In this document: positions 26,853 through 35,349 of the stretch, piece by piece
How the letters are laid out: the number at the start of each line of letters is the position of its first letter
Position numbering within the stretch: position 1 is the stretch's first letter
From: Moraxella equi
Lineage (GTDB): Bacteria; Pseudomonadota; Gammaproteobacteria; Pseudomonadales; Moraxellaceae
Direction: 5' to 3'
Length of the DNA: 64,000 nucleotides
NCBI RefSeq assembly: GCF_002027555.1
Contig: NZ_MXAP01000015.1
Span: 1 to 64,000 of the forward strand
Notes under the pieces: generated by a model
Seen by the model: only the letters and a program-made list of their open reading frames with translations
Databases searched by the model: none
Told to the model about the DNA's origin: nothing
Translations under genes and position numbers: made by a program

Positions 26853-27064
26853 GTCATCTCTTTTATAAAAGGTGTTAAAGGTAGAAAGGTGTAAATTCAC
26901 CCTTGGTTAATGGTGTATTTATTGATAAATTTGGACAAAGGGAAAATGCCCCAGTGCCAACCAATCAACACAAACCAAGATAGGGGTAATATTCTAACAT
27001 ATTTATCCGCTTTGGCGGTTAAGTTTTTAAAAAATCCACAAAAAATTTATGGTTTTTGAGCAAG

Positions 27065-27212
27065 TACACTCAACCAACTTGATATTTATCACGGGTTTGT
27101 AGGGGTTGGCTCTGCACACCCTTTGATGATATTACTATACAAGGCGTGCTCAGCACGCCCCTACGTCCACACATCATTGTATTTGTAGTAATTTTAAAGT
27201 TTCTTGGGTGTA
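27065..27212. mobile_element. MITE family 1, copy A (148 bp)
   Basis: A non-coding element with terminal inverted repeats beginning TACACTCAACCAACTTGATA and ending in the inverse of TACACCCAAGAAACTTTAAA. TA occurs at both tips, as expected for TA target duplication. The inside has two GC-rich hairpins flanked by GTAGGGG...CCCCTAC. It is nearly identical to copy C at 44942. It lies in the 26853-27382 gap between divergent ccoS and the C13 peptidase gene; the rest of that gap shows no gene. Confidence 0.8.
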
Positions 27213-27382
27213 TAACTTTTTCTAAAAATAAACTCTGCTGATTTAACGAATGAACGTCAGTCATTTCGTCATTGATAAACAGTAATGCACCAAATTTTTA
27301 TAAAACCACTTGCCACAACCGTAAATTTTTGCGAAAATAAACCAATTTAACTTTTTGTTCTATATCGATAAAGAGTCGCCAT

Positions 27383-28813
27383 TTGTCACTAGAATCCCTA
27401 AAAATACAATCCCTGCCAAGATTTTCCCTAAACTTTGCCGCCAACATCGTCGCTGCCTTGTGGATGTTGGTGGGGTCGGTGCGTGCCTTTAACTGGGTCA
27501 AGCCCACGTTTGGGCAGTTTGTGCTGTTTGCTCTGTTGGCGTTGGCGGTCAATATCTTATTGGCGTGGCTGACGGCAAATTTTGGTAGCGACTTTAACGA
27601 GCAGGGGCTGATTAGCTACTTGATTTGGCCGACCATCATGCTCATTGCAGGGATTTTGCTTGCCAAGCGTACGCTTAACTACTCACTGCTGTTTGTGCCT
27701 GTGATTTTGTGGCTAGTGGCAGATACACTACTGATTTTGGTGCAAAGTGGCATGCAGTTTTTGAGCTTGCAAAACTGGCTACCAAATTGGATGTATCGCA
27801 TTTTGCCCGATTTGTTCGTGGCACTGTTTGTGTGGCAGACGGCAGCACTGCTACTGATTTTCGCCAAGCGTTTGCACTGGCAGTGGTGGGAGCGAGTCAT
27901 CATGATGATGGGGGCAATTGCCCTGTTGGTGGTGTGGCAAAAAAACGTGGCAGACCAACCCATTTTTAAGGTAAAAAACCAAAACCCGACCATCAGCGAG
28001 ACTGCCTTTTATGCCCAGCCGATGATTTTGGCAGACCATTTGGCGAACATTGAAAAGTCGGAGACGGGCGAGACCGACTGGTACTTTATGGGTGTGGCAG
28101 GATATAGCGAGTTGGATGTCTTTACCAATGAGATAGAGCAGGCAAAACAGCTGTTTGATGTGCGTTTTGGCACAAAGGGCAAATCAATTGCACTCATCAA
28201 TAACCCAAATACATGGCAGTCTGACCCCATCGCCACTAAGACCAGTATTCACGAGACGCTCCAAACCATCGGCAAACAGATGAATGCCGATGAAGACGTG
28301 CTGTTTTTGACGTTAAGCTCACACGGGGCGGTGGATGAGAGCGGTCAGATTTTGGGGGATTTGGTGCTGGATAATCCGCCACTGGATTTGGATGACATTG
28401 ACCCTGTGTGGCTCAAAGAGACGCTTGACGCATCGGGCATTCGTTGGCGGGTGATTGTCATCTCATCGTGCTACTCGGGTGCGTTTATTGAGAGTTTGGC
28501 ATCACCGACCACGCTCATCATTACCGCATCGGCTGCCGATAGAGCGTCTTTCGGGTGCGGTCATAACGCCGATTTGAGTTATTTTGGGCGGGCGTTTTTT
28601 GCCGAAGGCTTGCGTGGCGATAAAAACACTTTTGATAACGCCTACGCCTACACCAAAAAGCGGGTGGGCGAGCTAGAAGCACTCATGGGCTTTATGCCAT
28701 CAGAGCCACAGATGTATGTCGGTAGTCTCATGAAAACGGCACTGCCCGAGCTTGAGCAAACGCTTTTTGACAACAGCCAAGAGCCGACCATGCCAGCAGA
28801 TGGCAAGCCCTAA
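27383..28813 (+). CDS. C13-family (legumain-like) cysteine peptidase with membrane domain
   Basis: A 476-residue protein. Residues about 1-200 form a membrane domain with five or six hydrophobic segments. The C-terminal half is a caspase/legumain-fold peptidase: the catalytic His is at about residue 314 in TLSSHGAVDE and the Cys at about 363 in VISSCYSGAFIE, spaced as in Peptidase_C13. Clan CD enzymes of this family cleave after Asn or Asp in eukaryotes; bacterial roles are poorly known. The start is TTG with a weak GAG upstream, so an alternative start is possible. pdxJ follows 26 nt downstream on the same strand. Confidence 0.8.
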   Translation: MSLESLKIQSLPRFSLNFAANIVAALWMLVGSVRAFNWVKPTFGQFVLFALLALAVNILLAWLTANFGSDFNEQGLISYLIWPTIMLIAGILLAKRTLNYSLLFVPVILWLVADTLLILVQSGMQFLSLQNWLPNWMYRILPDLFVALFVWQTAALLLIFAKRLHWQWWERVIMMMGAIALLVVWQKNVADQPIFKVKNQNPTISETAFYAQPMILADHLANIEKSETGETDWYFMGVAGYSELDVFTNEIEQAKQLFDVRFGTKGKSIALINNPNTWQSDPIATKTSIHETLQTIGKQMNADEDVLFLTLSSHGAVDESGQILGDLVLDNPPLDLDDIDPVWLKETLDASGIRWRVIVISSCYSGAFIESLASPTTLIITASAADRASFGCGHNADLSYFGRAFFAEGLRGDKNTFDNAYAYTKKRVGELEALMGFMPSEPQMYVGSLMKTALPELEQTLFDNSQEPTMPADGKP

Positions 28814-28839
28814 CATATGCGAGATATTAAGGAAAAACC

Positions 28840-29580
28840 ATGAAAACCCCCCGACTTGGTGTTAATATTGACCACATCGCCACACTTCGTAACGCTCGTG
28901 GCGTGGATTATCCGTGTCCTGTCAAAGGGGCGGTGGTGTGTGAGCAAGCAGGGGCGGACGGCATTACCCTGCATTTGCGTGAAGACCGCCGTCATATCAA
29001 GGACGCTGACGTCTATGCCATGAAAAAAGCGATTGGCATTCCAATGAACCTAGAAATGGCGGTAACCGATGAGATGCTTGCCATTGCCTGCGATGTCCGC
29101 CCCCAGTGGGTGTGCCTTGTCCCCGAAAAACGCCAAGAGGTGACGACCGAAGGTGGGCTTGATGTCATCAATAATGATAAATTACCTAACTTCATCAAAG
29201 ACCTGCAAAATGTCGGCATCAAAGTATCGCTCTTTATAGACCCCGATACCGCCCAGATTGACAGAGCGATAGAGCTTGGGGCGGATGCTATTGAGATTCA
29301 CACAGGGGCGTATGCCGAGCGTTGCCTTGAAAATAACCAAGACAAAATCGCCCATGAGCTAGACCGTGTCAAAAAAGGCGTAGCATTTGCTTTGTCTAAA
29401 CACCCGAGCTTTTTGGTCAATGCAGGGCATGGCTTAACGGTGGATAATGTCGCCCCCATTGCTCAGATTGACGGCATTCATGAATTAAACATTGGGCATA
29501 GTATTATTGCCGATGGTGTATTTGTGGGCTTGGGTAGGGCTGTGCAGGATATGAAACAAGCTTTTGGTTGTAAAGCTTGA
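28840..29580 (+). CDS. pdxJ: Pyridoxine 5'-phosphate synthase
   Basis: Condenses 1-deoxy-D-xylulose 5-phosphate with 3-amino-2-oxopropyl phosphate to give pyridoxine 5'-phosphate, in the DXP-dependent vitamin B6 pathway. The 246-residue TIM barrel begins [16 protein letters not shown] and contains [16 protein letters not shown], the [15 protein letters not shown] active-site segment and the C-terminal [23 protein letters not shown] lies before the ATG. Elsewhere pdxJ often follows recO; here it follows a C13 peptidase gene instead and recO is 11 kb away. Confidence 0.97.
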   Translation: MKTPRLGVNIDHIATLRNARGVDYPCPVKGAVVCEQAGADGITLHLREDRRHIKDADVYAMKKAIGIPMNLEMAVTDEMLAIACDVRPQWVCLVPEKRQEVTTEGGLDVINNDKLPNFIKDLQNVGIKVSLFIDPDTAQIDRAIELGADAIEIHTGAYAERCLENNQDKIAHELDRVKKGVAFALSKHPSFLVNAGHGLTVDNVAPIAQIDGIHELNIGHSIIADGVFVGLGRAVQDMKQAFGCKA

Positions 29581-29736
29581 TGCCATTTATCACTAAAAAT
29601 ATCTGCTTTATTGTAAAAAATGGCAACTTTTATGTAATAAACTGTATTTTTTATCAAAAAAAGGTTGTCAAATTCTTATTTTGCCGTTAAGCTATGGCTA
29701 TCTGTCAGAAAGTTGGCTTATTTTTATAGATTTTTA

Positions 29737-29766
29737 TTGAAAAATATTTCAGCTTAATGTTAGAAT
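29737..29766 (+). promoter_or_regulatory. Promoter of ompCD-like gene
   Basis: TTGAAA (29737-29742), an 18-nt spacer and TAGAAT (29761-29766), leaving a leader of about 50 nt before the ATG at 29824. Confidence 0.65.
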
Positions 29767-29823
29767 AGACAGTGATAGTCTAGTGTGTTTGACTTTAATC
29801 GAAACCATCCTTTGGAGGAATTT

Positions 29824-31128
29824 ATGAAACTTAATAAAATCGCTTTGGCACTGGTTGCCACTGCTGCTACCGCCGCATCTGCTGGCGTTACTGTAACCCC
29901 ACTTGTTGGTTACAACCATCCTGATGAGGCTCACGACAAACAACGTGAAGTATTCAAAACTGGTAAAGATCTATATGTTAACGCTGACGGCAAATCTATT
30001 GATGGTCGTGCTGGTAAAGTGACCAATGGTGGCGTTGCCCAAGAAGGCGGTTTATACACTGGTCTTGCTCTAGGTGTGGAACTAACCCCATCTACTCAAT
30101 TCCAAGTGGAGTATGGTGTTTCTAACACCAACGGTGAAGCGTCAGAAGCCTCTGCAAGAGCTGGTATCAACCGTTTTGATGCAGAAAGAGAAACCATTTC
30201 TGGTAACTTCCTAATCGGTACCGAACAGTTTACTGGCTACACTAATAACAGATTCAAGCCTTATGTATTGGTGGGTGCTGGTCAAGTTAAGACCACCATG
30301 GAAAATCGCCAAGCTTATAATACCAGTGCAGGTGAAACCACTCAAACTGGTATTTCAGGTACTGTAAACGCTGGCTCTGAAGTTGCTGAATCAAAAGACA
30401 CCATCGGTAACCTAGGTCTAGGTGCTCGTTACCTAATCAACGATGCTCTAGCTCTACGTGGTGAAGCTCGTGCCGTTCACAACTTTGACAACGCATGGTG
30501 GGAAGGTCAAGCCCTAGCAGGTCTTGAAGTGACTCTAGGTGGTCGTCTGGCTCCTGCAGTTGCTGTTGCTCCAGTTGCTGTTGCTCCTATTATTGAGCCA
30601 GTGGTTCAACCTGTACAAGTTGTTGAAGAGCAGTTCATTGACAGCGATGGTGATGGTGTTGCTGACCATCTAGACCTATGCCCAGATACTCCACGCAACG
30701 TTGTGGTTGACGCTAATGGTTGCCCAGTTGAGACTGCGGTACAAGAAGACCTACGCATGGAACTTCGTGTATTCTTTGACCGTGACAAGTCAAACATCAA
30801 ACCACAGTTCCGTGAAGAGGTTGCTAAAGTTGCTGACAAGATGCGTGAGTTCCCGAACGCAACTGCTGCCATCGAAGGTCACGCTTCTAAAGACAGCAAG
30901 CGTTCAAGTGCTAAGTACAACCAACGCCTATCTGAAGCTCGTGCAAACGCTGTGAAGTCTATGCTATCTAACGAGTTCGGTATCGCTCCTAACCGTATCT
31001 CTGCGGTAGGTTATGGCTTTGACCGTCCTGTAGCACCTAACGATACTGCTGAAAACAAAGCACTTAACCGCCGTGTTTATGCAGTTATCCAAGGTAACAA
31101 GGTAACTAACGTTGTAGAAACCAAATAA
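29824..31128 (+). CDS. ompCD: OmpA/OprF-family porin, like Moraxella OMP CD
   Basis: Major outer-membrane protein anchoring the envelope to peptidoglycan. The start at 29824 is set by GGAGGAATTT before MKLNKIALALVATAATAASA, a signal peptide cleaved after ASA. Residues about 21-240 form the beta-barrel. A Val/Ala/Pro hinge (VAVAPVAVAPIIEPVVQPV) is followed by a thrombospondin-3-like calcium repeat DSDGDGVADHLDLCPDTP with a second Cys in NGC. The C-terminal OmpA domain contains the peptidoglycan-binding NQRLSEARANAV. The 434-residue precursor and the Pro-rich hinge fit OMP CD of M. catarrhalis. Codons such as GCT, GGT, AAC and CTA dominate, suggesting high expression. An IS3-family element lies just downstream. 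Confidence 0.93.
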   Translation: MKLNKIALALVATAATAASAGVTVTPLVGYNHPDEAHDKQREVFKTGKDLYVNADGKSIDGRAGKVTNGGVAQEGGLYTGLALGVELTPSTQFQVEYGVSNTNGEASEASARAGINRFDAERETISGNFLIGTEQFTGYTNNRFKPYVLVGAGQVKTTMENRQAYNTSAGETTQTGISGTVNAGSEVAESKDTIGNLGLGARYLINDALALRGEARAVHNFDNAWWEGQALAGLEVTLGGRLAPAVAVAPVAVAPIIEPVVQPVQVVEEQFIDSDGDGVADHLDLCPDTPRNVVVDANGCPVETAVQEDLRMELRVFFDRDKSNIKPQFREEVAKVADKMREFPNATAAIEGHASKDSKRSSAKYNQRLSEARANAVKSMLSNEFGIAPNRISAVGYGFDRPVAPNDTAENKALNRRVYAVIQGNKVTNVVETK

Positions 31129-31200
31129 TCTTCTGATTATTCAAAAACCATCCAAAGTAATTCTGAACCGACCCCCAAATCTTAGACATAAGATTAAAGG

Positions 31201-32076
31201 TTAGGTTGTTGCAAGTGGTTGTATTAACCCTAATTGGACTAAGTTTCTGTACTTAACAGGACTTAGTCCTTTTAATTTGCTCTTTATTCTATCATGATTG
31301 TAGTAGTGTATGTACTCATCAATCACTTGTTTGAGTTCATCTGTTGATGTAAATGTGGTTGTCTCATAAAATATCTCTTCTTTTAATGTACCTTCGAGCC
31401 TCTCTATCACAGCATTATCCAAACAATTGCCTTTTCTTGACATGCTTTGGGTTAAGCCTTGTTCTTTTAGGGTTTGTTGATACTGGTGCATTTGATAGTG
31501 CCAGCCTTGGTCTGAATGAATGATAGGTTTGTCATCCATCTTTTCTTGGCTTAGCTTGGATAGGGCATTATCTAACATCTCTTTGACCAACTCATACGTT
31601 GGTCTGTCCTTCATCGTATAACTGACAATCTCACCATTAAACAAGTCGATGATGGGTGATAGGTAGAGTTTTCTTTGAATGACACTGCCATCTTTTTCTC
31701 TGTCTTGTACTTTAAACTCAGTGATGTCTGTTGCCCACTTTTGATTGGGTTTGTCTGCTTTAAAATTGCGGTTTAATACATTGCCAGCAATATGACCCAT
31801 TGTGCCTTTGTAAGTATTAAACTTACGTTGACGACGAACCAATGCTTTGAGTCCAAGTTTAGCCATCAGTCGTTGCACTCGTTTATGATTAATGACCATG
31901 CCTTTTTGGGCAAGCTGATTGTTAAGCTCTGATGTAATCCTACGATAGCCATACCTGCCTTTGTGATGGTGGTAGATGTGGTTAATGTGTTCTTTTAAAG
32001 ACAAGTCTTTGTCAGGTTTTTTGCTTTGATGAATGTGGTAATAAAACACACTTCTTGGCAAGTTTGACACTGCCAA
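31201..32076 (-). CDS. IS3-family transposase OrfB (DDE domain)
   Basis: A 291-residue integrase-type transposase. The HTH_21 segment HHHKGRYGYRRITSELN is followed by the rve core with WATDITEF (first Asp), HSDQGWHYQ (second Asp) and DNAVIERLEGTLKEE (Glu). All three catalytic residues are present, so it looks functional. Its frame is open upstream into orfA; the active protein is expected to be an OrfAB fusion made by -1 ribosomal frameshifting. Confidence 0.92.
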   Translation of the reverse strand: MAVSNLPRSVFYYHIHQSKKPDKDLSLKEHINHIYHHHKGRYGYRRITSELNNQLAQKGMVINHKRVQRLMAKLGLKALVRRQRKFNTYKGTMGHIAGNVLNRNFKADKPNQKWATDITEFKVQDREKDGSVIQRKLYLSPIIDLFNGEIVSYTMKDRPTYELVKEMLDNALSKLSQEKMDDKPIIHSDQGWHYQMHQYQQTLKEQGLTQSMSRKGNCLDNAVIERLEGTLKEEIFYETTTFTSTDELKQVIDEYIHYYNHDRIKSKLKGLSPVKYRNLVQLGLIQPLATT

Positions 32077-32117
32077 TAAGTCAGCAAGTTTGTGCTTATG
32101 CCTTAATTCTTGGATGA

Positions 32118-32654
32118 TCAGGACTTGTTCTTTGTTTGTGCTGATTGTTCCTTTTGACGAATTAAGGCATCTGGCTTTTTTAGGTAGTCATTCTCTGCTC
32201 TAAGATAGGCAAGTTCATCAAGCAAATCATCCACACTTTTTTCGTGGTCTTGTTTGGTTTTCCAAGTTGATTTGGTTTTATTAGCGTTGTGTTTGTTTGA
32301 CATTGCTTTTTTGCCTTTGGGTTTGGGGGTGAGTCCCATTATACCAAAGGCTTGGTAGGACTTTAACCAACTTGACAGTAAAGAAGGTTGTGGCAGATTA
32401 AGCTCTATGGCAAGTTGTGTAAGCGATTTGCCTTGTTGAAGTTGTTTGATTGCGTCAAGTTTAAAGGTGGTGTCATAGACAGCCTTTGTGTGTCGTCTTT
32501 TTATGCCATCAATGCCATGTGCTTGATAGAGTTTAACCCATAGCTCTACGGTTTTGTGGTTTAGATTAAAGTGTTTGGCGGTTTGTTTGTAGCCATGATG
32601 ATTAAGATAATACCCAATCACAGACAGTTTAAAGTCGGTTGTGTATTTTGCCAT
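32118..32654 (-). CDS. IS3-family OrfA (helix-turn-helix protein)
   Basis: A 178-residue DNA-binding protein with two helix-turn-helix units: YKQTAKHFNLNHKTVELWVKLY and GKSLTQLAIELNLPQPSLLSSW, typical of IS150-type OrfA. A coiled coil around DDLLDELAYLRAENDYLKK lies near the C-terminus. The start MAKYTTDFK is preferred over one three codons upstream. The slippery A6G site lies inside the LKK codons near the end, where ribosomes can shift into orfB. Confidence 0.9.
   Translation of the reverse strand: MAKYTTDFKLSVIGYYLNHHGYKQTAKHFNLNHKTVELWVKLYQAHGIDGIKRRHTKAVYDTTFKLDAIKQLQQGKSLTQLAIELNLPQPSLLSSWLKSYQAFGIMGLTPKPKGKKAMSNKHNANKTKSTWKTKQDHEKSVDDLLDELAYLRAENDYLKKPDALIRQKEQSAQTKNKS
32175..32181 (-). 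other. Programmed -1 frameshift site A AAA AAG
   Basis: On the minus strand CTA AAA AAG contains the heptamer AAAAAAG. A -1 slip enters a frame that stays open through the OrfB start region. This is the canonical IS3-family device for making OrfAB. Confidence 0.75.
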
Positions 32655-32764
32655 AGAAAGCACCCCAAAGGTTAGTGTGAGTGGCGAGCTTTGGGGTGTG
32701 GTTCAGACAGGGGGGTTTTTATTTTCTAAAACTTGGCATTTTATATTATTATTGGTCAAATCCA

Positions 32765-32773
32765 TGCTATAAT
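32765..32773 (+). promoter_or_regulatory. Extended -10 promoter of typA
   Basis: TGCTATAAT, a perfect extended -10, lies 61 nt before the typA ATG and 58 bp beyond the IS end. No good -35 is seen. Confidence 0.55.
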
Positions 32774-32834
32774 AGACAGCTTTTGTGTAAGTTCTTAATT
32801 TGCACCCCTATTTTTATTTAAAATTTGAGATTTT

Positions 32835-34682
32835 ATGTCAAACAATATCCAACATCTACGCAATATTGCCATTATTGCCCACGTTGACCACGGTAAAACA
32901 ACCTTGGTTGATAAACTTTTACAACAATCAGGCGCCTTGGGCGAGCGAGCGGGCGAGATTGAACGAGTCATGGACTCAAACGCCCTAGAAAGTGAGCGTG
33001 GTATTACCATTCTTGCCAAAAACACCGCCATCAAATGGATGGACAAACGCACCAACACCGAATACCGCATTAACATCGTGGACACCCCCGGACACGCCGA
33101 CTTTGGTGGTGAGGTGGAGCGTGTGTTATCTATGGTGGACTGTGTGCTACTGCTTGTAGATAGCCAAGAAGGCCCCATGCCACAGACTCGCTTTGTTACC
33201 CAAAAGGCATTTGCCCGTGGTTTAAAGCCGATTGTGATTATCAATAAAATCGACAAACCTGCTGCCCGTGCCGATTGGGTAATCGACCAAGTGTTTGATT
33301 TGTTTGATAATCTAGGCGGTACAGACGAACAGCTTGATTTTCCCATCGTTTATGCCTCAGGCATTAACGGCATTGCAGGGCTGTCGCCTGATGAGCTTGC
33401 TCCTGACATGACGCCATTGTTTGAGACCATTGTGGATATCGTTGAACCACCAAAAGTGGACGTGGACGGTGCATTCCAAATGCAAATTTCAAGCCTTGAC
33501 TATAACAGCTTTGTTGGCGTGATTGGCGTGGGGCGTATTCAGCGTGGCTCTATCAAGACCAACACACCTGTGGTGGTCGTGGATAAAGACGGCAACAAAC
33601 GTAACGGTCGCATCCTAAAAATCATGGGCTATCACGGGCTTGAGCGTGTGGACGTGGAGTCTGCCCAAGCTGGCGACATCGTCTGCGTGACAGGTATTGA
33701 CAACCTTAATATCTCGGACACCATTTGCGACCCCAAAGAAGTCGAAGCCTTGCCTGCGTTGTCGGTAGATGAGCCGACCGTATCGATGACGTTCCAAGTC
33801 AATGACAGTCCATTTGCAGGGCGTGAGGGTAAATTTGTCACGTCCCGTAACATTCGTGAACGCCTAGACCGTGAACTTATTCACAACGTGGCACTTCGTG
33901 TTGAAGACACCGATAGTCCAGACCGCTTTAAGGTGTCGGGTCGTGGTGAGCTACATTTATCTGTCTTGATTGAGAACATGAGACGTGAGGGCTTTGAGCT
34001 TGGTGTGTCTCGCCCGGAGGTTATCATCAAAGAGATTGATGGCGTGATGTGTGAGCCATATGAGAATGTAACCTTTGATGTCGAAGAGCAACATCAAGGG
34101 GCGGTCATGGAACAGATGGGTAACCGCAAAGGCGAACTGACCAACATGGAGGTGGACGGTAAAGGTCGTATCCGTATCGAGGCGACCGTGCCATCTCGTG
34201 GGCTTATCGGTTTTCGCTCGGAGTTCTTGACCATGACATCTGGCACGGGTATCATGACATCAAGTTTTAGTCATTATGGTGAGATGAAAGAGGGTGCGGT
34301 TGCCAAACGTCAAAATGGCGTACTGATTTCTATGGTAACAGGTACTTGCCTAGGTTATGCTTTGTTTGGCTTGCAGGAGCGTGGGCGACTGTTTGCCAAA
34401 CCACAGCTTGAAGTCTATGAAGGCATGATTGTGGGTATCAACTCTCGTGGCGATGACATGGTGGTAAACCCAACCAAAGCCAAACAGCTCACCAATATCC
34501 GTGCGTCAGGCTCGGACGATGCCATTATTTTGACCCCTGCGTTGGAGTACAGCTTGGAGCAGGCACTTGAATTTATCGAAGATGATGAGCTTGTGGAAGT
34601 TACCCCAAAATCTATTCGTATCCGCAAAAAGTATCTGACCGAAAATGACCGTAAGCGTTTTGGTCGCAAAAAGGATGCTTAA
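32835..34682 (+). CDS. typA: Ribosome-associated GTPase TypA/BipA
   Basis: A translational GTPase needed for growth at low temperature and under stress and for large-subunit assembly. The 615-residue protein has G1 AHVDHGKTTL (about residues 15-24), G2 within ERGITI, G3 DTPGHADFGGEVER and G4 NKID. Domains II, III and V and the BipA-specific C-terminus (ending RIRKKYLTENDRKRFGRKK) are all present. Length is normal. A weak GAG precedes the ATG. The promoter lies between it and the upstream IS3 element. Confidence 0.97.
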   Translation: MSNNIQHLRNIAIIAHVDHGKTTLVDKLLQQSGALGERAGEIERVMDSNALESERGITILAKNTAIKWMDKRTNTEYRINIVDTPGHADFGGEVERVLSMVDCVLLLVDSQEGPMPQTRFVTQKAFARGLKPIVIINKIDKPAARADWVIDQVFDLFDNLGGTDEQLDFPIVYASGINGIAGLSPDELAPDMTPLFETIVDIVEPPKVDVDGAFQMQISSLDYNSFVGVIGVGRIQRGSIKTNTPVVVVDKDGNKRNGRILKIMGYHGLERVDVESAQAGDIVCVTGIDNLNISDTICDPKEVEALPALSVDEPTVSMTFQVNDSPFAGREGKFVTSRNIRERLDRELIHNVALRVEDTDSPDRFKVSGRGELHLSVLIENMRREGFELGVSRPEVIIKEIDGVMCEPYENVTFDVEEQHQGAVMEQMGNRKGELTNMEVDGKGRIRIEATVPSRGLIGFRSEFLTMTSGTGIMTSSFSHYGEMKEGAVAKRQNGVLISMVTGTCLGYALFGLQERGRLFAKPQLEVYEGMIVGINSRGDDMVVNPTKAKQLTNIRASGSDDAIILTPALEYSLEQALEFIEDDELVEVTPKSIRIRKKYLTENDRKRFGRKKDA

Positions 34683-34854
34683 TTGACAAAAATGATGTCA
34701 TTATTTAAATATTCTAAATAGATGTTTTAAAAATAAATGGTATCTTATCCGTCAATTTGTTGATTTGGGGCAAGTCTTTGCATATTGCCCTAAATTTTTT
34801 TAGAATATGAGAATGAGAATTATTTTTTTATATTCTTTAAGTGTTGAGATTATT

Positions 34855-35286
34855 ATGAGTATTATCTAAGAATTTAAAGAATTTGCTGTCAAGGGCAACG
34901 TGATGGACTTGGCGGTTGGTGTCATCATCGGTGTTGCGTTTGGTAAGGTTACCACGTCGTTGGTTGATGATGTGATTATGCCTGTAATTTCTGCGATTAT
35001 GGGTGGTCAGCTTGACTTTAGCAATATGTTTGTTGTGCTTGGTAAAGTGCCAGAGGGTACAGCAATGACTTATGCTGCCCTAAAAGAAGCGGGCGTACCT
35101 GTACTGGCGTATGGTAACTTTATCACGATTTTGATTAATTTTATCATTTTGGCGTTCATTGTATTTATGCTTGTTAAAGGCATGAACAAAATGCGTAGAC
35201 AAGCCGAAGCAGAGCCAGAAGCTCCTGCCGAGCCATCAGAAGAAGTATTGCTACTGCGTGAGATTAGCCAAAAGCTAGGCAAATAA
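34855..35286 (+). pseudogene. mscL: Large-conductance mechanosensitive channel MscL with stop at codon 5
   Basis: The natural start ATG at 34855 reads MSII then TAA (34867-34869), then [21 protein letters not shown] in the same frame. The family has Lys or Arg at that place, so an AAA-to-TAA change is likely. Everything after the stop is intact: TM1 ([16 protein letters not shown]), the periplasmic loop, TM2 ([19 protein letters not shown]) and the C-terminal bundle ending [10 protein letters not shown]. Translation might restart at GTG 34900 or ATG 34903 behind AAGGG (34891-34895). That product would lack the N-terminal S1 helix that governs gating. A terminator follows. Confidence 0.85.
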
Positions 35287-35305
35287 TTAGCATGTACCAC
35301 ACTCA

Positions 35306-35334
35306 AAACCCATCATCTGATAGATGATGGGTTT
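35306..35334. terminator. Bidirectional terminator between mscL and rlmD
   Basis: AAACCCATCATCT (35306-35318) pairs with AGATGATGGGTTT (35322-35334), a 13-bp perfect stem with a 3-nt loop, followed by GTTGTTTT on the plus strand. Confidence 0.85.
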
Positions 35335-35349
35335 GTTGTTTTAATGGGT

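Larger units (their letters stand above)
31163..32707 (-). mobile_element. IS3-family (IS150-type) insertion sequence, complete
   Basis: About 1545 bp with two overlapping frames and terminal inverted repeats. The left tip TCTGAACCGACCCCCAAA and the right tip (inverted) TCTGAACCACACCCCAAA match at 15 of 18 positions. No target duplication is apparent at the flanks (AAT on the left, CAG on the right). It sits 35 bp past ompCD. The left flank AAAAACCATCC and the right flank GGGGGGTTTTT could once have formed the ompCD terminator stem. Confidence 0.85.

Noticed and set aside
32076-32118. IS3 orfA/orfB as a frameshifted, dead transposase
   Set aside because: The two frames overlap around a canonical A AAA AAG slip site, which is the normal programmed frameshift of this family.
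32795-33346. 183-codon frame antisense to typA
   Set aside because: typA is complete on the other strand; the frame has no start signals or family features.
34806-34830. GAGAAT-GAGAAT-TATTTT before mscL as a Fur box
   Set aside because: The match to the Fur hexamer pattern is weak in AT-rich DNA and mscL is not a usual Fur target.
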